The notes under the pieces were generated by a model. That model was given only the letters and a program-made list of their open reading frames with translations, did no database searches and had not been told where the DNA came from. A stretch of DNA of 64,000 bases from Megalopta genalis (taxonomy: Eukaryota > Arthropoda > Insecta > Hymenoptera > Halictidae), in NCBI RefSeq assembly GCF_051020955.1, contig NW_027476281.1, forward strand, positions 124,001 through 188,000. Direction: 5' to 3'. Position 1 is the stretch's first letter. Each line of letters opens with the position of its first letter. The position numbers were made by a program, and so were the translations under genes. Of this stretch, positions 12,767 to 25,204 are shown one piece after another.

Positions 12767-14140
12767 CTAAATCATGTGTTTCGAATGAACGTGAAGTAAC
12801 TCGTTTGTTTCGCATGCAGTTGAATCTAAATCGTTTATATCCCAAGTATTTGACGCTAAATCATTTGTTTCGCATGGATTTGAAGCTAATCCTTCTACTT
12901 CGCGTTGCTTTGAAGATAAATCATGTGTTTCGCATAGATTAGAACCTAACTCGCTTGTTTCGTTTTCAGTTGAAGCTAAATCATTTATATCGATAGTACT
13001 TGAAGGTAAATCATTTGTTTTGCATGGATTTGAAACTAAACCTTCTATTTCACATTGATTTGAATTTGAATCATGTGTTTCGAATGACTGTGAAGCTAAA
13101 TCATTTGTTTCGCATGGATTTGAAGCTAAACCTTCTACTGCGCAATGCATGGAAGATAAATCATGTGTTTCGTGTGGATTTGAAGCTAATTCGTTTGTTT
13201 CGCATGCAGTTGAATCTAAATCATTTATATCGCAAGTATTTGAAGCAAAATCATTTATTTCTCTTGGATTTGAAGCTAAACCTTCTTCTTCGCATTGATT
13301 TGAAGCTAAATCATGTGTTTCGAATGAATGTGAAGCTAACTCGTTTGTTTCGCATGCATTTGAAGCTATATCGTTTATATCCCAAGTATTTGACGCTAAA
13401 TCATTTGTTTCGCATGGATTTGAAGCTAATCCTTCTACTTCGCGTTGCTTTGAAGATAAATCATGTGTTTCGCATAGATTAGAACCTAACTCGCTTGTTT
13501 CGTTTTCAGTTGAAGCTAAATCATTTATATCGATAGTACTTGAAGGTAAATCATTTGTTTTGCATGGATTTGAAACTAAACCTTCTATTTCACATTGATT
13601 TGAATTTGAATCATGTGTTTCGAATGACTGTGAAGCTAAATCATTTGTTTCGCATGGATTTGAAGCTAAACCTTCTACTGCGCAATGCATGGAAGATAAA
13701 TCATGTGTTTCGTGTGGATTTGAAGCTAATTCGTTTGTTTCGCATGCAGTTGAATCTAAATCATTTATATCGCAAGTATTTGAAGCAAAATCATTTGTTT
13801 CTCTTGGATTTGAAGATAAACCTTCTTCTTCGCATTGATTTGAAGCTAAATCATGTGTTTCGAATGAATGTGAAGCTAACTTGTTTGTTTCGCATGCAGT
13901 TGAAGCTATATCGTTTATATCGCAAGTACTTGAAGCTAAATCATTTGTTTTGCATGGATTTGAAGCTAACTCGCATGTTTCGCTTCCAGTTGAAGCTAAA
14001 TCATTTATACCGCAAGTGTTTGAAGCTAAATCAATTGTTTCGCATGGATTTGGAGCTAATCCCTCTACTCCGCGTTGCTTTGAAGATAAATCATGGGTTT
14101 CGCATGGATTTGAAGCTAACCCTTCTACTGCGCAATGCAT
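12767..14140 (-). other. Open frame of 457 codons related to the 10.6-kb one; doubtful gene
   Basis: It shares most of its length with 10,651-12,132 through the 2,008-bp and 540-bp duplications, so blocks of five ten-residue repeats recur in the same order. It ends in a different reading register (residues HVHSKHMI) after the 1-bp deletion at gaagtaactcg near 12,794. That shows how single-base losses in the array terminate these frames. Confidence 0.2.
12841..13920. repeat. 540-bp tandem duplication
   Basis: Bases 12,841-13,380 and 13,381-13,920 are adjacent near-identical copies of 18 monomers. The same sequence also starts the block at 11,373. The copies share the cccaagtatttgacg variant at their left edge and the unusual gaatttgaatcatg variant of class 3. 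Confidence 0.82.
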
Positions 14141-14644
14141 GGAAGATAAATCATGTGTTTCGTGTGGATTTGAACCTAACTCGTATGTTTCGCATGCAGT
14201 TGAATCTAAATCATTTATATCGCAAGTATTTGAAGCAAAATCATTTATTTCTCTTGGATTTGAAGCTACACCTTCTACTTCGCGTTGCTTTGAAGCTAAA
14301 TCATGTGTTTCGAATGAATGTGAAGCTAACTCGTTTGTTTAGCATGCATTTGAAGCTATATCGTTTATATCGCAAGTTCTTGAAGGTAAATCATTAGTTT
14401 CGCATGGAATAGAAGCTAACTCGCTTGTTTCGCTTCTAGTTGAAGCTAAATCATTTATATCGCTAGTATTCGAAGGTAAATCATTTGTTTCGCATGGATA
14501 TGAAGCTAAACCTTCTATTTCGCATTGATTTGAAGCTAAATCATGTGTTTCGAATGAATGTGAAGCTAACTCGTTTGTTTCGCATGCATTTGAAGCTATA
14601 TCGTTTATATCGCAAGTATTTGAAGCTAAATCATGTGTTTCGAA

Positions 14645-15759
14645 TGAATGTGAAGCTAACTCGTTTGTTTCGCATGCATTTGAAGCTATGTCGTTTATAT
14701 CGCAAGTATTTGAATCTAAATCATTTGTTTCGCATGGATTAGAAGCTAACTCGCTTGTTTCGCTTCCAGTTGAAGCTATATCATTTATATCGCTAGTATT
14801 TGAAGTTAAACCATTTGTTTCGCATGGATTTGAAGATAAACCTTCTACTTCGTATTCCTTTGAAGACAAATCATGTGTCTCGCATGGATTTGAAGCTAAC
14901 TCGCTTGTTCCGCTTCCAGTTAAAGCTAAATCATTTATATCGCAAGTATTTGAAACGAAATCGTTTGTTTCGCATGGATTTGAAGCTAAACCTTCTACTT
15001 CGCGTCGCTTTGAAGATAAATCATGTGTTTCGCATGGATTTGAAGCTAACTCGCTTGTTTCACTTCCAGTTGAAGTTAAATCATTTATACCGCAAGGGTT
15101 TGAAGATAAATCATTTGTTTCGCATGGATTTGAAGCTAATCCCTCTACTTCGCGTTGCTTTGAAGATAAATCATGTGTTTCGCATGGATTTGAAGCTAAC
15201 TCGCTTGTTTCACTTCCAGTTGAAGCTAAATCATTTATATCGCAAGTATTTGATCTAAATCTTTTTTTTCGCATGGATTAGAAGCTAACTCACTTGTTTC
15301 GCTTCCAGTTGATCCTAAATCATTTATATCGCTAGTATTTGAAGGTAAATCATTTGTTTCGCATGAATGTGAAGCTAACTCGTTTGTTTCGCATGCATTT
15401 GAAGCTATGTCGTTTATATCGCAAGTATTTGAATCTAAATCATTTGTTTCGCATGGATTAGAAGCTAACTCGCTTGTTTCGCTTCCAGTTGAAGCTATAT
15501 CATTTATATCGCTAGTATTTGAAGTTAAACCATTTGTTTCGCATGGATTTGAAGATAAACCTTCTACTTCGTATTCCTTTGAAGACAAATCATGTGTCTC
15601 GCATGGATTTGAAGCTAACTCGCTTGTTCCGCTTCCAGTTAAAGCTAAATCATTTATATCGCAAGTATTTGAAACGAAATCGTTTGTTTCGCATGGATTT
15701 GAAGCTAAACCTTCTACTTCGCGTCGCTTTGAAGATAAATCATGTGTTTCGCATGGATT
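14645..15759. repeat. 396-bp segment duplicated at a 719-bp offset
   Basis: Bases 14,645-15,040 and 15,364-15,759 look identical. The sequence around the first copy end (about 14,964-15,364) is also repeated at about 17,241-17,641, offset 2,277 bp. The offset of 719 is one base short of 24 monomers because of a 1-bp deletion at tttgatctaaat near 15,250. Confidence 0.8.
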
Positions 15760-15980
15760 AGAAGCTAACTCGATTGTTTCGCTTCCAGTTGAAGCTATAT
15801 CATTTATATCGCTATTATTTGAAGCTAAATCATTTGTTTCGCATGGATTTGAAGCTAAATCTTCTACTTCGAGTAGATTTGAAGCTAAATCATGTGTTTC
15901 GAATGAATGTGAGCTAACTCGATTGTTTCGCATGCAGTTGAAGCTAAATCATTTATATCGCAAGTATTTGAAGCTAAATC

Positions 15981-18900
15981 ATTTGTTTCTCTTGGATTTG
16001 AAGCTAAACCTTCTTCTTCGCATTGATTTGAAGCTAAATCATGTGTTTCGAATGAATGTGAAGCTAACTCGTTTGTTTCGCATGCATTTGAAGCTATATC
16101 GTTTATATCCCAAGTATTTGAAGCTAAATCATTTGTTTCGCATGGATTTGAAGCTAATCCTTCTTCTTCGCGTTGCTTTGAAGATAAATCATGTGTTTCG
16201 CATAGATTAGAACCTAACTCGCTTGTTTCGTTTTCAGTTGAAGCTAAATCATTTGTATCGATAGTACTTGAAGCTAAATCATTTGTTTCGCATGGATTTG
16301 AAGCTAACTTACATGTTTCGCTTCCATTTGGAGCTATGTCATTTATATCGCTAGTATTTGAAGCTAAATCATTTGTTTCGCATCGATTTGAGGCTACACA
16401 TTCTACTTCGCATTGATTTGAAGCTAACTCATGTGTTTCGAATGAACGTGAAGCTAACTCGTTTGTTTCGCATGCAGTTGAATCTAAATCATTTATATCA
16501 CAAGGATTTGAAGCTAAATTATTTGTTTCGCATGGATTTGAAGCTACACCTTCTACTTCGCATTGATTTGAAGCTAAATCATGTGTTTCGAATGACTGTA
16601 AAGCTAAATCATTTGTTTCGCATGGATTTGAATCTAAACCTTCTACTGCGCAATACAAGGAAGATAAATCACGTGTTTCGCGTGGATTTGAAGCTAACTC
16701 GTTTGTTTCTCATGCAGTTGAATCCAAATCATTTATATCGCAAGTATTTGAAGCTAAATTATTTGTTTCGCTTGGATATGAAGCTAAACCTTCTACTTCG
16801 CATTGATTTGAAGCTAAATCATGTGTTTCGAATGAATGTGAAGCTAACTCGTTTGTTTCGCCTGCATTTGAAGCTATATCGTTTGTATCGCAAGTATTTG
16901 AAGCAAAATCATTTGTTTCGCTTGGATTTGAAGCTAAAACTTCTACTCGGCATTGATTTGAATCTAAATCATGTGTTTCGAATGAACGTGAAGTAACTCG
17001 TTTGTTTCGCATGCAGTTGAATCTAAATCATTTATATCGCAAGTATTTGAAGCTAAATTATTTGTTTCGCTTGGATTTGAAGCTAAACCTTCTACTTCGT
17101 ATTGATTTGAAGCTAAATCATGTGTTTCGAATGACTGTGAAGCTAACTCTTTTGTTTCGCATGAATTTGAAGCTAACTCGCTTGTTTCGCTTCCAGTTAA
17201 AGCTTAATCATATATATCGCAAGTATTTGAAGGTAAATCATTTGTTTCGCATGGATTTGAAGCTAAACCTTCTACTTCGCGTCGCTTTGAAGATAAATCA
17301 TGTGTTTCGCATGGATTTGAAGCTAACTCGCTTGTTTCACTTCCAGTTGAAGTTAAATCATTTATACCGCAAGGGTTTGAAGATAAATCATTTGTTTCGC
17401 ATGGATTTGAAGCTAATCCCTCTACTTCGCGTTGCTTTGAAGATAAATCATGTGTTTCGCATGGATTTGAAGCTAACTCGCTTGTTTCACTTCCAGTTGA
17501 AGCTAAATCATTTATATCGCAAGTATTTGATCTAAATCTTTTTTTTCGCATGGATTAGAAGCTAACTCACTTGTTTCGCTTCCAGTTGATCCTAAATCAT
17601 TTATATCGCTAGTATTTGAAGGTAAATCATTTGTTTCGCATGGATTTGAAGCTAAACCTTCTACTTTGCATTGCTTGGAAGATAAATCATGTGTTTCGCG
17701 TGGATTTGAAGCTAACTTGTTTGTTGCGCAAGCAGTTTAATCTAAATCATTTATATCGCAAGTATTTGCAGCAAAATCATTTGTTTCTCTTGGATTTGAA
17801 GCTAAACCTTCTTCTTCGCATTGATTTGAAGCTAAATCATGTGTTTCGAATGAATGTGAAGCTAACTCGTTTGTTTCGCATGCATTTGAAGCTATATCGT
17901 TTATATCCCAAGTATTTGAAGCTAAATCATTTGTTTCGCATGGATTTGAAGCTAATCCTTCTTCTTCGCGTTGCTTTGAAGATAAATCATGTGTTTCGCA
18001 TAGATTAGAACCTAACTCGCTTGTTTCGTTTTCAGTTGAAGCTAAATCATTTGTATCGATAGTACTTGAAGCTAAATCATTTGTTTCGCATGGATTTGAA
18101 GCTAACTTACATGTTTCGCTTCCATTTGGAGCTATGTCATTTATATCGCTAGTATTTGAAGCTAAATCATTTGTTTCGCATCGATTTGAGGCTACACATT
18201 CTACTTCGCATTGATTTGAAGCTAACTCATGTGTTTCGAATGAACGTGAAGCTAACTCGTTTGTTTCGCATGCAGTTGAATCTAAATCATTTATATCACA
18301 AGGATTTGAAGCTAAATTATTTGTTTCGCATGGATTTGAAGCTACACCTTCTACTTCGCATTGATTTGAAGCTAAATCATGTGTTTCGAATGACTGTAAA
18401 GCTAAATCATTTGTTTCGCATGGATTTGAATCTAAACCTTCTACTGCGCAATACAAGGAAGATAAATCACGTGTTTCGCGTGGATTTGAAGCTAACTCGT
18501 TTGTTTCTCATGCAGTTGAATCCAAATCATTTATATCGCAAGTATTTGAAGCTAAATTATTTGTTTCGCTTGGATATGAAGCTAAACCTTCTACTTCGCA
18601 TTGATTTGAAGCTAAATCATGTGTTTCGAATGAATGTGAAGCTAACTCGTTTGTTTCGCCTGCATTTGAAGCTATATCGTTTGTATCGCAAGTATTTGAA
18701 GCAAAATCATTTGTTTCGCTTGGATTTGAAGCTAAAACTTCTACTCGGCATTGATTTGAATCTAAATCATGTGTTTCGAATGAACGTGAAGTAACTCGTT
18801 TGTTTCGCATGCAGTTGAATCTAAATCATTTATATCGCAAGTATTTGAAGCTAAATTATTTGTTTCGCTTGGATTTGAAGCTAAACCTTCTACTTCGTAT

Positions 18901-19078
18901 TGATTTGAAGCTAAATCATGTGTTTCGAATGACTGTGAAGCTAACTCTTTTGTTTCGCATGAATTTGAAGCTAACTCGCTTGTTTCGCTTCCAGTTAAAG
19001 CTTAATCATATATATCGCAAGTATTTGAAGGTAAATCATTTGTTTCGCATGGATTTGAAGCTAAACCTTCTACTTCGC
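15981..19078. repeat. 1.3-kb block duplicated at a 1,798-bp offset
   Basis: Bases 15,981-17,280 match 17,779-19,078. Both copies hold the same private variants, including cgcaatacaagg (16,648 and 18,446) and gaagtaactcg, a 1-bp deletion at about 16,990 and 18,788. The offset is 60 monomers minus 2 bp. A third copy of most of this block sits at 23,055-23,983. Confidence 0.85.
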
Positions 19079-22000
19079 ATTGATTTGAAGCTAAATCATG
19101 TGCTTCGAATGACTGTGAAGCTAACTCGTTTGATTCGCATGCATTTGAAGATATATCGTTTATATCGCAAGTATTTGAACCTAAATCATTTGTTTCGCAT
19201 GGATTTGAAGCTAAATCTTCTACCTCGCATTGATTTGAGGCTAAATCATGTGTTTCGAATTAATGTGAAGCTAACTCGTTTGTTTCGCATGGATTAGAAG
19301 CTAACTCGCTTGTTTCGCTTCCAGTTAAAGCTAAATCATTTATATCGCAAGTATTTGAAGGTAAATCATTTGTTTCGCATGGATTTGAAGCTAAATCTTC
19401 TACCTCGCATTGATTTGAGGCTAAATCATGTGTTTCGAATTAATGTGAAGCTAACTCGTTTGTTTCGCATGGATTAGAAGCTAACTCGCTTGTTTCGCTT
19501 CCAGTTAAAGCTAAATTATTTATATCGCAAGTATTTGAAGGTAAATCATTTTTTTGGCATGGATTTGAAGCTAAACCTTCTACTTCGCATTGATTTGAAG
19601 CTAAATCATGTGTTTCGAATGACTGTGAAGCTAACTCGTTCGTTTCGCATGAATTTGAAGCTATATCGTTTATATCGCAAGTATTTGAAGCTAAATCATT
19701 TGTTTCGCAAGGATTTGAAGCTAAAACTTCTACTCCGCATTGACTTTAAATCTAAATCTCTTTTTTCGCATGGATTTGAATCTAACTCGTTTGTTTCGCA
19801 TGCAGTAGAATCTAAATCATTTATATCGCAAGTATTTGAAGCAAAATCATTTGTTTCGATTGGATTTGAAGCTAAATCTTCTACTTCGCATTGATTTGAA
19901 GCTAAATCATGTGTTTCGAATGAATGTGAATCTAAGTTGTTTGTTTCGCATGCAGTTGAATCTAAATCATTTATATCGCAAGGTTTTGAAGCTAAATCAT
20001 TTGTTTCGCATGGATTTGAAGCCAAAGATTTTACCTCGCATTGATTTGAAGCTAAATCATGTGTTTTCGCATGAATGTGATGCTAACTCGTTTGTCTCGC
20101 TTCCAGTTGAAGCTAAATCATTTATATCGCAAGTACTTGAAGCTAAATCATTTGTTTCGCATGGATTTGAAGCTAACACGCATGTCTCGCTTCCAGTTGG
20201 AGCTAAGTCATTTATATCGCTAGTACTTGAAGCTAAACCATTTGTTTCACATGGATTTGAAGCTAATCCTTCTACTTCGCGTTGCTTTGAAGATAAATCA
20301 TGTGTTTTCGCATGAATGTGAAGCTAAGTCGTTTATCTCGCTTCCAGTTGAAGCTAAATCATTTGTATCGCAAGTACTTGAAGCTAAATCATTTCTTTCG
20401 CATGGATTTGAAGCTAAACCTTCTACTTCGAATAGATTTGAAGCTAAACCTTCTCCTTCGCATTGATTTGAAGTTAAATCATGTGTTTCGAATGACTGTG
20501 AAGCTAACTCGTTTGTTTCGCATGAATTTGAAGCTATATCGTTTATATTGCAAGTATTTGAAGCTAAATCATTTGTTTCGCAAGGATTTGAAGCTAAAAC
20601 TTCTTCTCCGCATTGATTTTAAATCTAAATCTCTTTTTTCGCATGGATGTGAATCTAACTTGTTTGTTTCGCATGCAGTTGAATCTAAGTCATTTATATC
20701 GCTAGTATTTGAAGCAAAATCATTTGTTTCGCATGGATTTGAAGCTAAATCTTCTACTACGCATGGATTTGAAGCTAAATCATGTGTTTCGAATGAACGT
20801 GAAGCTAACTCGTTTGTTTCGCATGCAGTTGAATCTAAATCATTTATATCGCAAGCATTTGAAGCTAAATTATTTGTTTCGCTTGGATTTGAAGCTAAAC
20901 CTTCTACTTCGCATTGATTTGAAGCTAAACCTTCTACTTCGCATTGATTTGAAGCTAAATCATGTGCTTCGAATGACTGTGAAGCTAACTCGTTTGATTC
21001 GCATGCATTTGAAGATATATCGTTTATATCGCAAGTATTTGAACCTAAATCATTTGTTTCGCATGGATTTGAAGCTAAATCTTCTACCTCGCATTGATTT
21101 GAGGCTAAATCATGTGTTTCGAATTAATGTGAAGCTAACTCGTTTGTTTCGCATGGATTAGAAGCTAACTCGCTTGTTTCGCTTCCAGTTAAAGCTAAAT
21201 CATTTATATCGCAAGTATTTGAAGGTAAATCATTTGTTTCGCATGGATTTGAAGCTAAATCTTCTACCTCGCATTGATTTGAGGCTAAATCATGTGTTTC
21301 GAATTAATGTGAAGCTAACTCGTTTGTTTCGCATGGATTAGAAGCTAACTCGCTTGTTTCGCTTCCAGTTAAAGCTAAATCATTTATATCGCAAGTATTT
21401 GAAGGTAAATCATTTTTTTCACATGGATTTGAAGCTAAACCTTCTACTTCGCATTGATTTGAAGCTAAATCATGTGTTTCGAATGACTGTGAAGCTAACT
21501 CGTTCGTTTCGCATGAATTTGAAGCTATATCGTTTATATCGCAAGTATTTGAAGCTAAATCATTTGTTTCGCAAGGATTTGAAGCTAAAACTTCTACTCC
21601 GCATTGACTTTAAATCTAAATCTCTTTTTTCGCATGGATTTGAATCTAACTCGTTTGTTTCGCATGCAGTAGAATCTAAATCATTTATATCGCAAGTATT
21701 TGAAGCAAAATCATTTGTTTCGATTGGATTTGAAGCTAAATCTTCTACTTCGCATTGATTTGAAGCTAAATCATGTGTTTCGAATGAATGTGAATCTAAG
21801 TTGTTTGTTTCGCATGCAGTTGAATCTAAATCATTTATATCGCAAGGTTTTGAAGCTAAATCATTTGTTTCGCATGGATTTGAAGCCAAAGATTTTACCT
21901 CGCATTGATTTGAAGCTAAATCATGTGTTTTCGCATGAATGTGATGCTAACTCGTTTGTCTCGCTTCCAGTTGAAGCTAAATCATTTATATCGCAAGTAC

Positions 22001-22824
22001 TTGAAGCTAAATCATTTGTTTCGCATGGATTTGAAGCTAACACGCATGTCTCGCTTCCAGTTGGAGCTAAGTCATTTATATCGCTAGTACTTGAAGCTAA
22101 ACCATTTGTTTCACATGGATTTGAAGCTAATCCTTCTACTTCGCGTTGCTTTGAAGATAAATCATGTGTTTTCGCATGAATGTGAAGCTAAGTCGTTTAT
22201 CTCGCTTCCAGTTGAAGCTAAATCATTTGTATCGCAAGTACTTGAAGCTAAATCATTTCTTTCGCATGGATTTGAAGCTAAACCTTCTACTTCGAATAGA
22301 TTTGAAGCTAAACCTTCTCCTTCGCATTGATTTGAAGTTAAATCATGTGTTTCGAATGACTGTGAAGCTAACTCGTTTGTTTCGCATGAATTTGAAGCTA
22401 TATCGTTTATATTGCAAGTATTTGAAGCTAAATCATTTGTTTCGCAAGGATTTGAAGCTAAAACTTCTTCTCCGCATTGATTTTAAATCTAAATCTCTTT
22501 TTTCGCATGGATGTGAATCTAACTTGTTTGTTTCGCATGCAGTTGAATCTAAGTCATTTATATCGCTAGTATTTGAAGCAAAATCATTTGTTTCGCATGG
22601 ATTTGAAGCTAAATCTTCTACTACGCATGGATTTGAAGCTAAATCATGTGTTTCGAATGAACGTGAAGCTAACTCGTTTGTTTCGCATGCAGTTGAATCT
22701 AAATCATTTATATCGCAAGCATTTGAAGCTAAATTATTTGTTTCGCTTGGAGTTGAAGCTAAACCTTCTACTTCGCATTGATTTGAAGCTAAACCTTCTA
22801 CTTCGCATTGATTTGAAGTTAAAT
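19052..22824. repeat. 1,864-bp near-identical tandem duplication
   Basis: Bases 19,052-20,960 match 20,916-22,824 at a constant offset of 1,864 bp with only a few mismatches: ggcatgg/cacatgg near 19,556 and 21,420, ggattt/ggagtt near 22,750, and one t/c difference near 19,517. Each copy contains the rare class 2 form gccaaag (20,021 and 21,885) and a 1-bp insertion in gtgttttcgcatg. Confidence 0.86.
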
Positions 22825-22904
22825 CATGTGTTTCGAATGACTGTGAAGCTAACTCGTTTGTTTCGCATGCAGTTGAAGCTATATCGTTTATATCGCAAGT
22901 ACTT

Positions 22905-23054
22905 GAAGCTAAATCATTTGTTTCGCATGGATTTGAAGCTAAACCTTCTACTTCGCATTGATTTGAAGCTAAATCATGTGTTTCGAATGACTGTGAAGCT
23001 AACTCGTTTGTTTCGCATACAGTTGAAGCTATATCGTTTATATCGCAAGTACTT
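22905..23054 (+). repeat. Reference copy of the 150-bp five-monomer higher-order unit
   Basis: This clean unit shows the five monomer classes in order, and the next unit starts at 23,055. Class 1 carries catttgtttcgcatgg, class 2 ccttctacttcgcattg, class 3 catgtgtttcgaatg, class 4 ctcgtttgtttcgcat, class 5 tcgtttatatcgcaag. The order 1-2-3-4-5 holds across most of the window, giving roughly 425 units. Each class has alleles: class 2 also occurs with cgcgttgcttt or cggcattg, class 3 with gataaatcatgtg and tcgcatgg, class 4 with cttgtttcgcttccagtt, class 5 with tcgctagt. Class identity is much better conserved than allele identity. That is the signature of a higher-order repeat built by unequal exchange in steps of 150 bp. 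Confidence 0.93.
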
Positions 23055-23983
23055 GAAGCTAAATCATTTGTTTCGCATGGATTTGAAGCTAACTTACATG
23101 TTTCGCTTCCATTTGGAGCTATGTCATTTATATCGCTAGTATTTGAAGCTAAATCATTTGTTTCGCATCGATTTGAGGCTACACATTCTACTTCGCATTG
23201 ATTTGAAGCTAACTCATGTGTTTCGAATGAACGTGAAGCTAACTCGTTTGTTTCGCATGCAGTTGAATCTAAATCATTTATATCACAAGGATTTGAAGCT
23301 AAATTATTTGTTTCGCATGGATTTGAAGCTACACCTTCTACTTCGCATTGATTTGAAGCTAAATCATGTGTTTCGAATGACTGTAAAGCTAAATCATTTG
23401 TTTCGCATGGATTTGAATCTAAACCTTCTACTGCGCAATACAAGGAAGATAAATCACGTGTTTCGCGTGGATTTGAAGCTAACTCGTTTGTTTCTCATGC
23501 AGTTGAATCCAAATCATTTATATCGCAAGTATTTGAAGCTAAATTATTTGTTTCGCTTGGATATGAAGCTAAACCTTCTACTTCGCATTGATTTGAAGCT
23601 AAATCATGTGTTTCGAATGAATGTGAAGCTAACTCGTTTGTTTCGCCTGCATTTGAAGCTATATCGTTTGTATCGCAAGTATTTGAAGCAAAATCATTTG
23701 TTTCGCTTGGATTTGAAGCTAAAACTTCTACTCGGCATTGATTTGAATCTAAATCATGTGTTTCGAATGAACGTGAAGTAACTCGTTTGTTTCGCATGCA
23801 GTTCAATCTAAATCATTTATATCGCAAGTATTTGAAGCTAAATTATTTGTTTCGCTTGGATTTGAAGCTAAACCTTCTACTTCGTATTGATTTGAAGCTA
23901 AATCATGTGTTTCGAATGACTGTGAAGCTAACTCTTTTGTTTCGCATGAATTTGAAGCTAACTCGCTTGTTTCGCTTCCAGTT
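23055..23983. repeat. Third dispersed copy of the 16.3-kb block
   Basis: This segment matches 16,270-17,198 and 18,068-18,996, including cgcaatacaagg near 23,433 and the gaagtaactcg deletion near 23,775. It lies 5-7 kb away from the other two copies. The left junction is at a class 1 monomer and the right junction at a class 4 monomer near 23,983, after which the array changes to the block family with gaagcttaatc. Confidence 0.82.
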
Positions 23984-25132
23984 GAAGCTTAATCATTTAT
24001 ATCGCTAGTATTTGAAGTTAAATCATTTGTTTTACATGGATTTGAAGCTAAACCTTCTACTTCGTATTCCTTTGAAGCTAAGTCATGTGTATCGCATGGA
24101 TTTGAAGCTAACTCGCTTGTTTCGCTTCCAGTTAATGCTAAATCATTTATATCGCAAGTATTTGAAGCTGAATCATTTGGTTCGCATGGATTTGAAGCTA
24201 ACTCGCTTGTTTCGCTTCCAGTTGAAGCTATATCATTCATATCGCTGGTATTTGAAGCTAAATCATTTCTTTCGCATTTATTTGAAGCTAATCTTTCTTC
24301 TCCGCATTGATTTGAAGCTAAATTATTTGTTTCGCCCGGATTTGAAGCTAACTCGCCTGTTTCGCTCCCAATTGGAGCTAAGTCATTTAAATCGCAAGTA
24401 TTTGAAGCTAAATCATTTGTTTCGCATGGATGAGAAGCTAACTCGCTTGATTCGCATCTAGTTGAAGTTAAATCATTTATATCGCAAGTATTTGAAGCTA
24501 AATCATTTGTTTCGCATGGATTAGAATCTAACTCGCTTGTTTCGCTTCCAGTTGAAGCTATATCATTTATATCGCTAGTATTTGAAACTAAATCATTTGT
24601 TTCGCATGGATTTGAAGCTAAACCTTCTACTTCGCATTGATTTGATCCTAAGTCATGTGTTTCGAATGAATGTGAAGCTAACTCGTTTGTATCGCATGCA
24701 TGTGAAGCTATATCGTTTATATCGCAAGTATTTGAAGCTAAATCATTCGTTTCGCATGGATTAGAAGCTAACTCGCTTGTTTCGCTTCCAGTTGAAGCTT
24801 AATCATTTATATCGCTAGTATTTGAAGTTAAATCATTTTTTTTACATGGATTTGAAGCTAAACCTTCTACTTCGTGTTCCTTTGAAGACAAATCATGTGT
24901 TTCGCATGGATTTGAATCTAACTCGCTTGTTTCGCTTCCAGTTGAAGCTATATCATTCATATCGCTAGTATTTGAAGCTGAATCATTTGTTTCGCATGGA
25001 TTTGAAGCTGAACCATCTACTAGGCATTGAGTTCAAGCTAAATCATGTGTTTCGAATGACTGTGAAGCTAACTCGTTTGTTTCCCTTCGTTTGAAGCTAT
25101 ATCGTTTATATCGCAAGTATTTGAAGCTAAAT
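23970..25132. repeat. 1,163-bp block, also present at 29,313-30,475
   Basis: This block matches 29,313-30,475 at an offset of 5,343 bp and a further copy from about 34,797. It introduces a new set of alleles: gaagcttaatc, ttttacatgg, tattcctttg and cgcccgg. The match to the 29-kb copy stops exactly at the fold-back point at 25,132. Confidence 0.83.
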
Positions 25133-25199
25133 AGTGATTTAGCTTCAAATACTTGCGATATAAACGATATAGCTTCAAACGAAGGGAAACAAACGAGTT
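25070..25199. repeat. Perfect 63-bp inverted repeat with a 4-bp spacer
   Basis: The arm 25,070-25,132 is the exact reverse complement of 25,137-25,199, with agtg at 25,133-25,136 between them. It is the only place where monomers run backwards. The uninterrupted versions at about 30,413-30,490 and 35,895-35,965 read gctaaatcacttg at this point. The inverted copy starts with the complement of that cact, so it continues further along the template than the left arm does. The net insertion is 66 bp. The arms share the private variant cccttcg, so the inverted copy was made from the adjacent sequence. It is either a template-switch (fold-back) event in the genome or a read or assembly artefact. Confidence 0.95.
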
Positions 25200-25204
25200 G
25201 ATTG

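Larger units (their letters stand above)
11373..14669. repeat. About 1.29-kb block duplicated at a 2,008-bp offset
   Basis: Bases 11,373 to about 12,660 match 13,381 to about 14,669. The offset is 2,008 bp, drifting to 2,009 after a small deletion near 12,426 (cgcactag against cgcttctag). The piece between the copies contains 12,841-13,380, which is itself another copy of the start of the block. The part 12,661-12,840 resembles 16,860-17,030 instead, so this is a mosaic junction. Confidence 0.82.

Noticed and set aside
25137..25199. Transcription terminator or hairpin RNA gene at the inverted repeat
   Set aside because: The stem is a fold-back copy of ordinary monomers, has no associated gene and is absent from the homologous copies at 30.4 and 35.9 kb.
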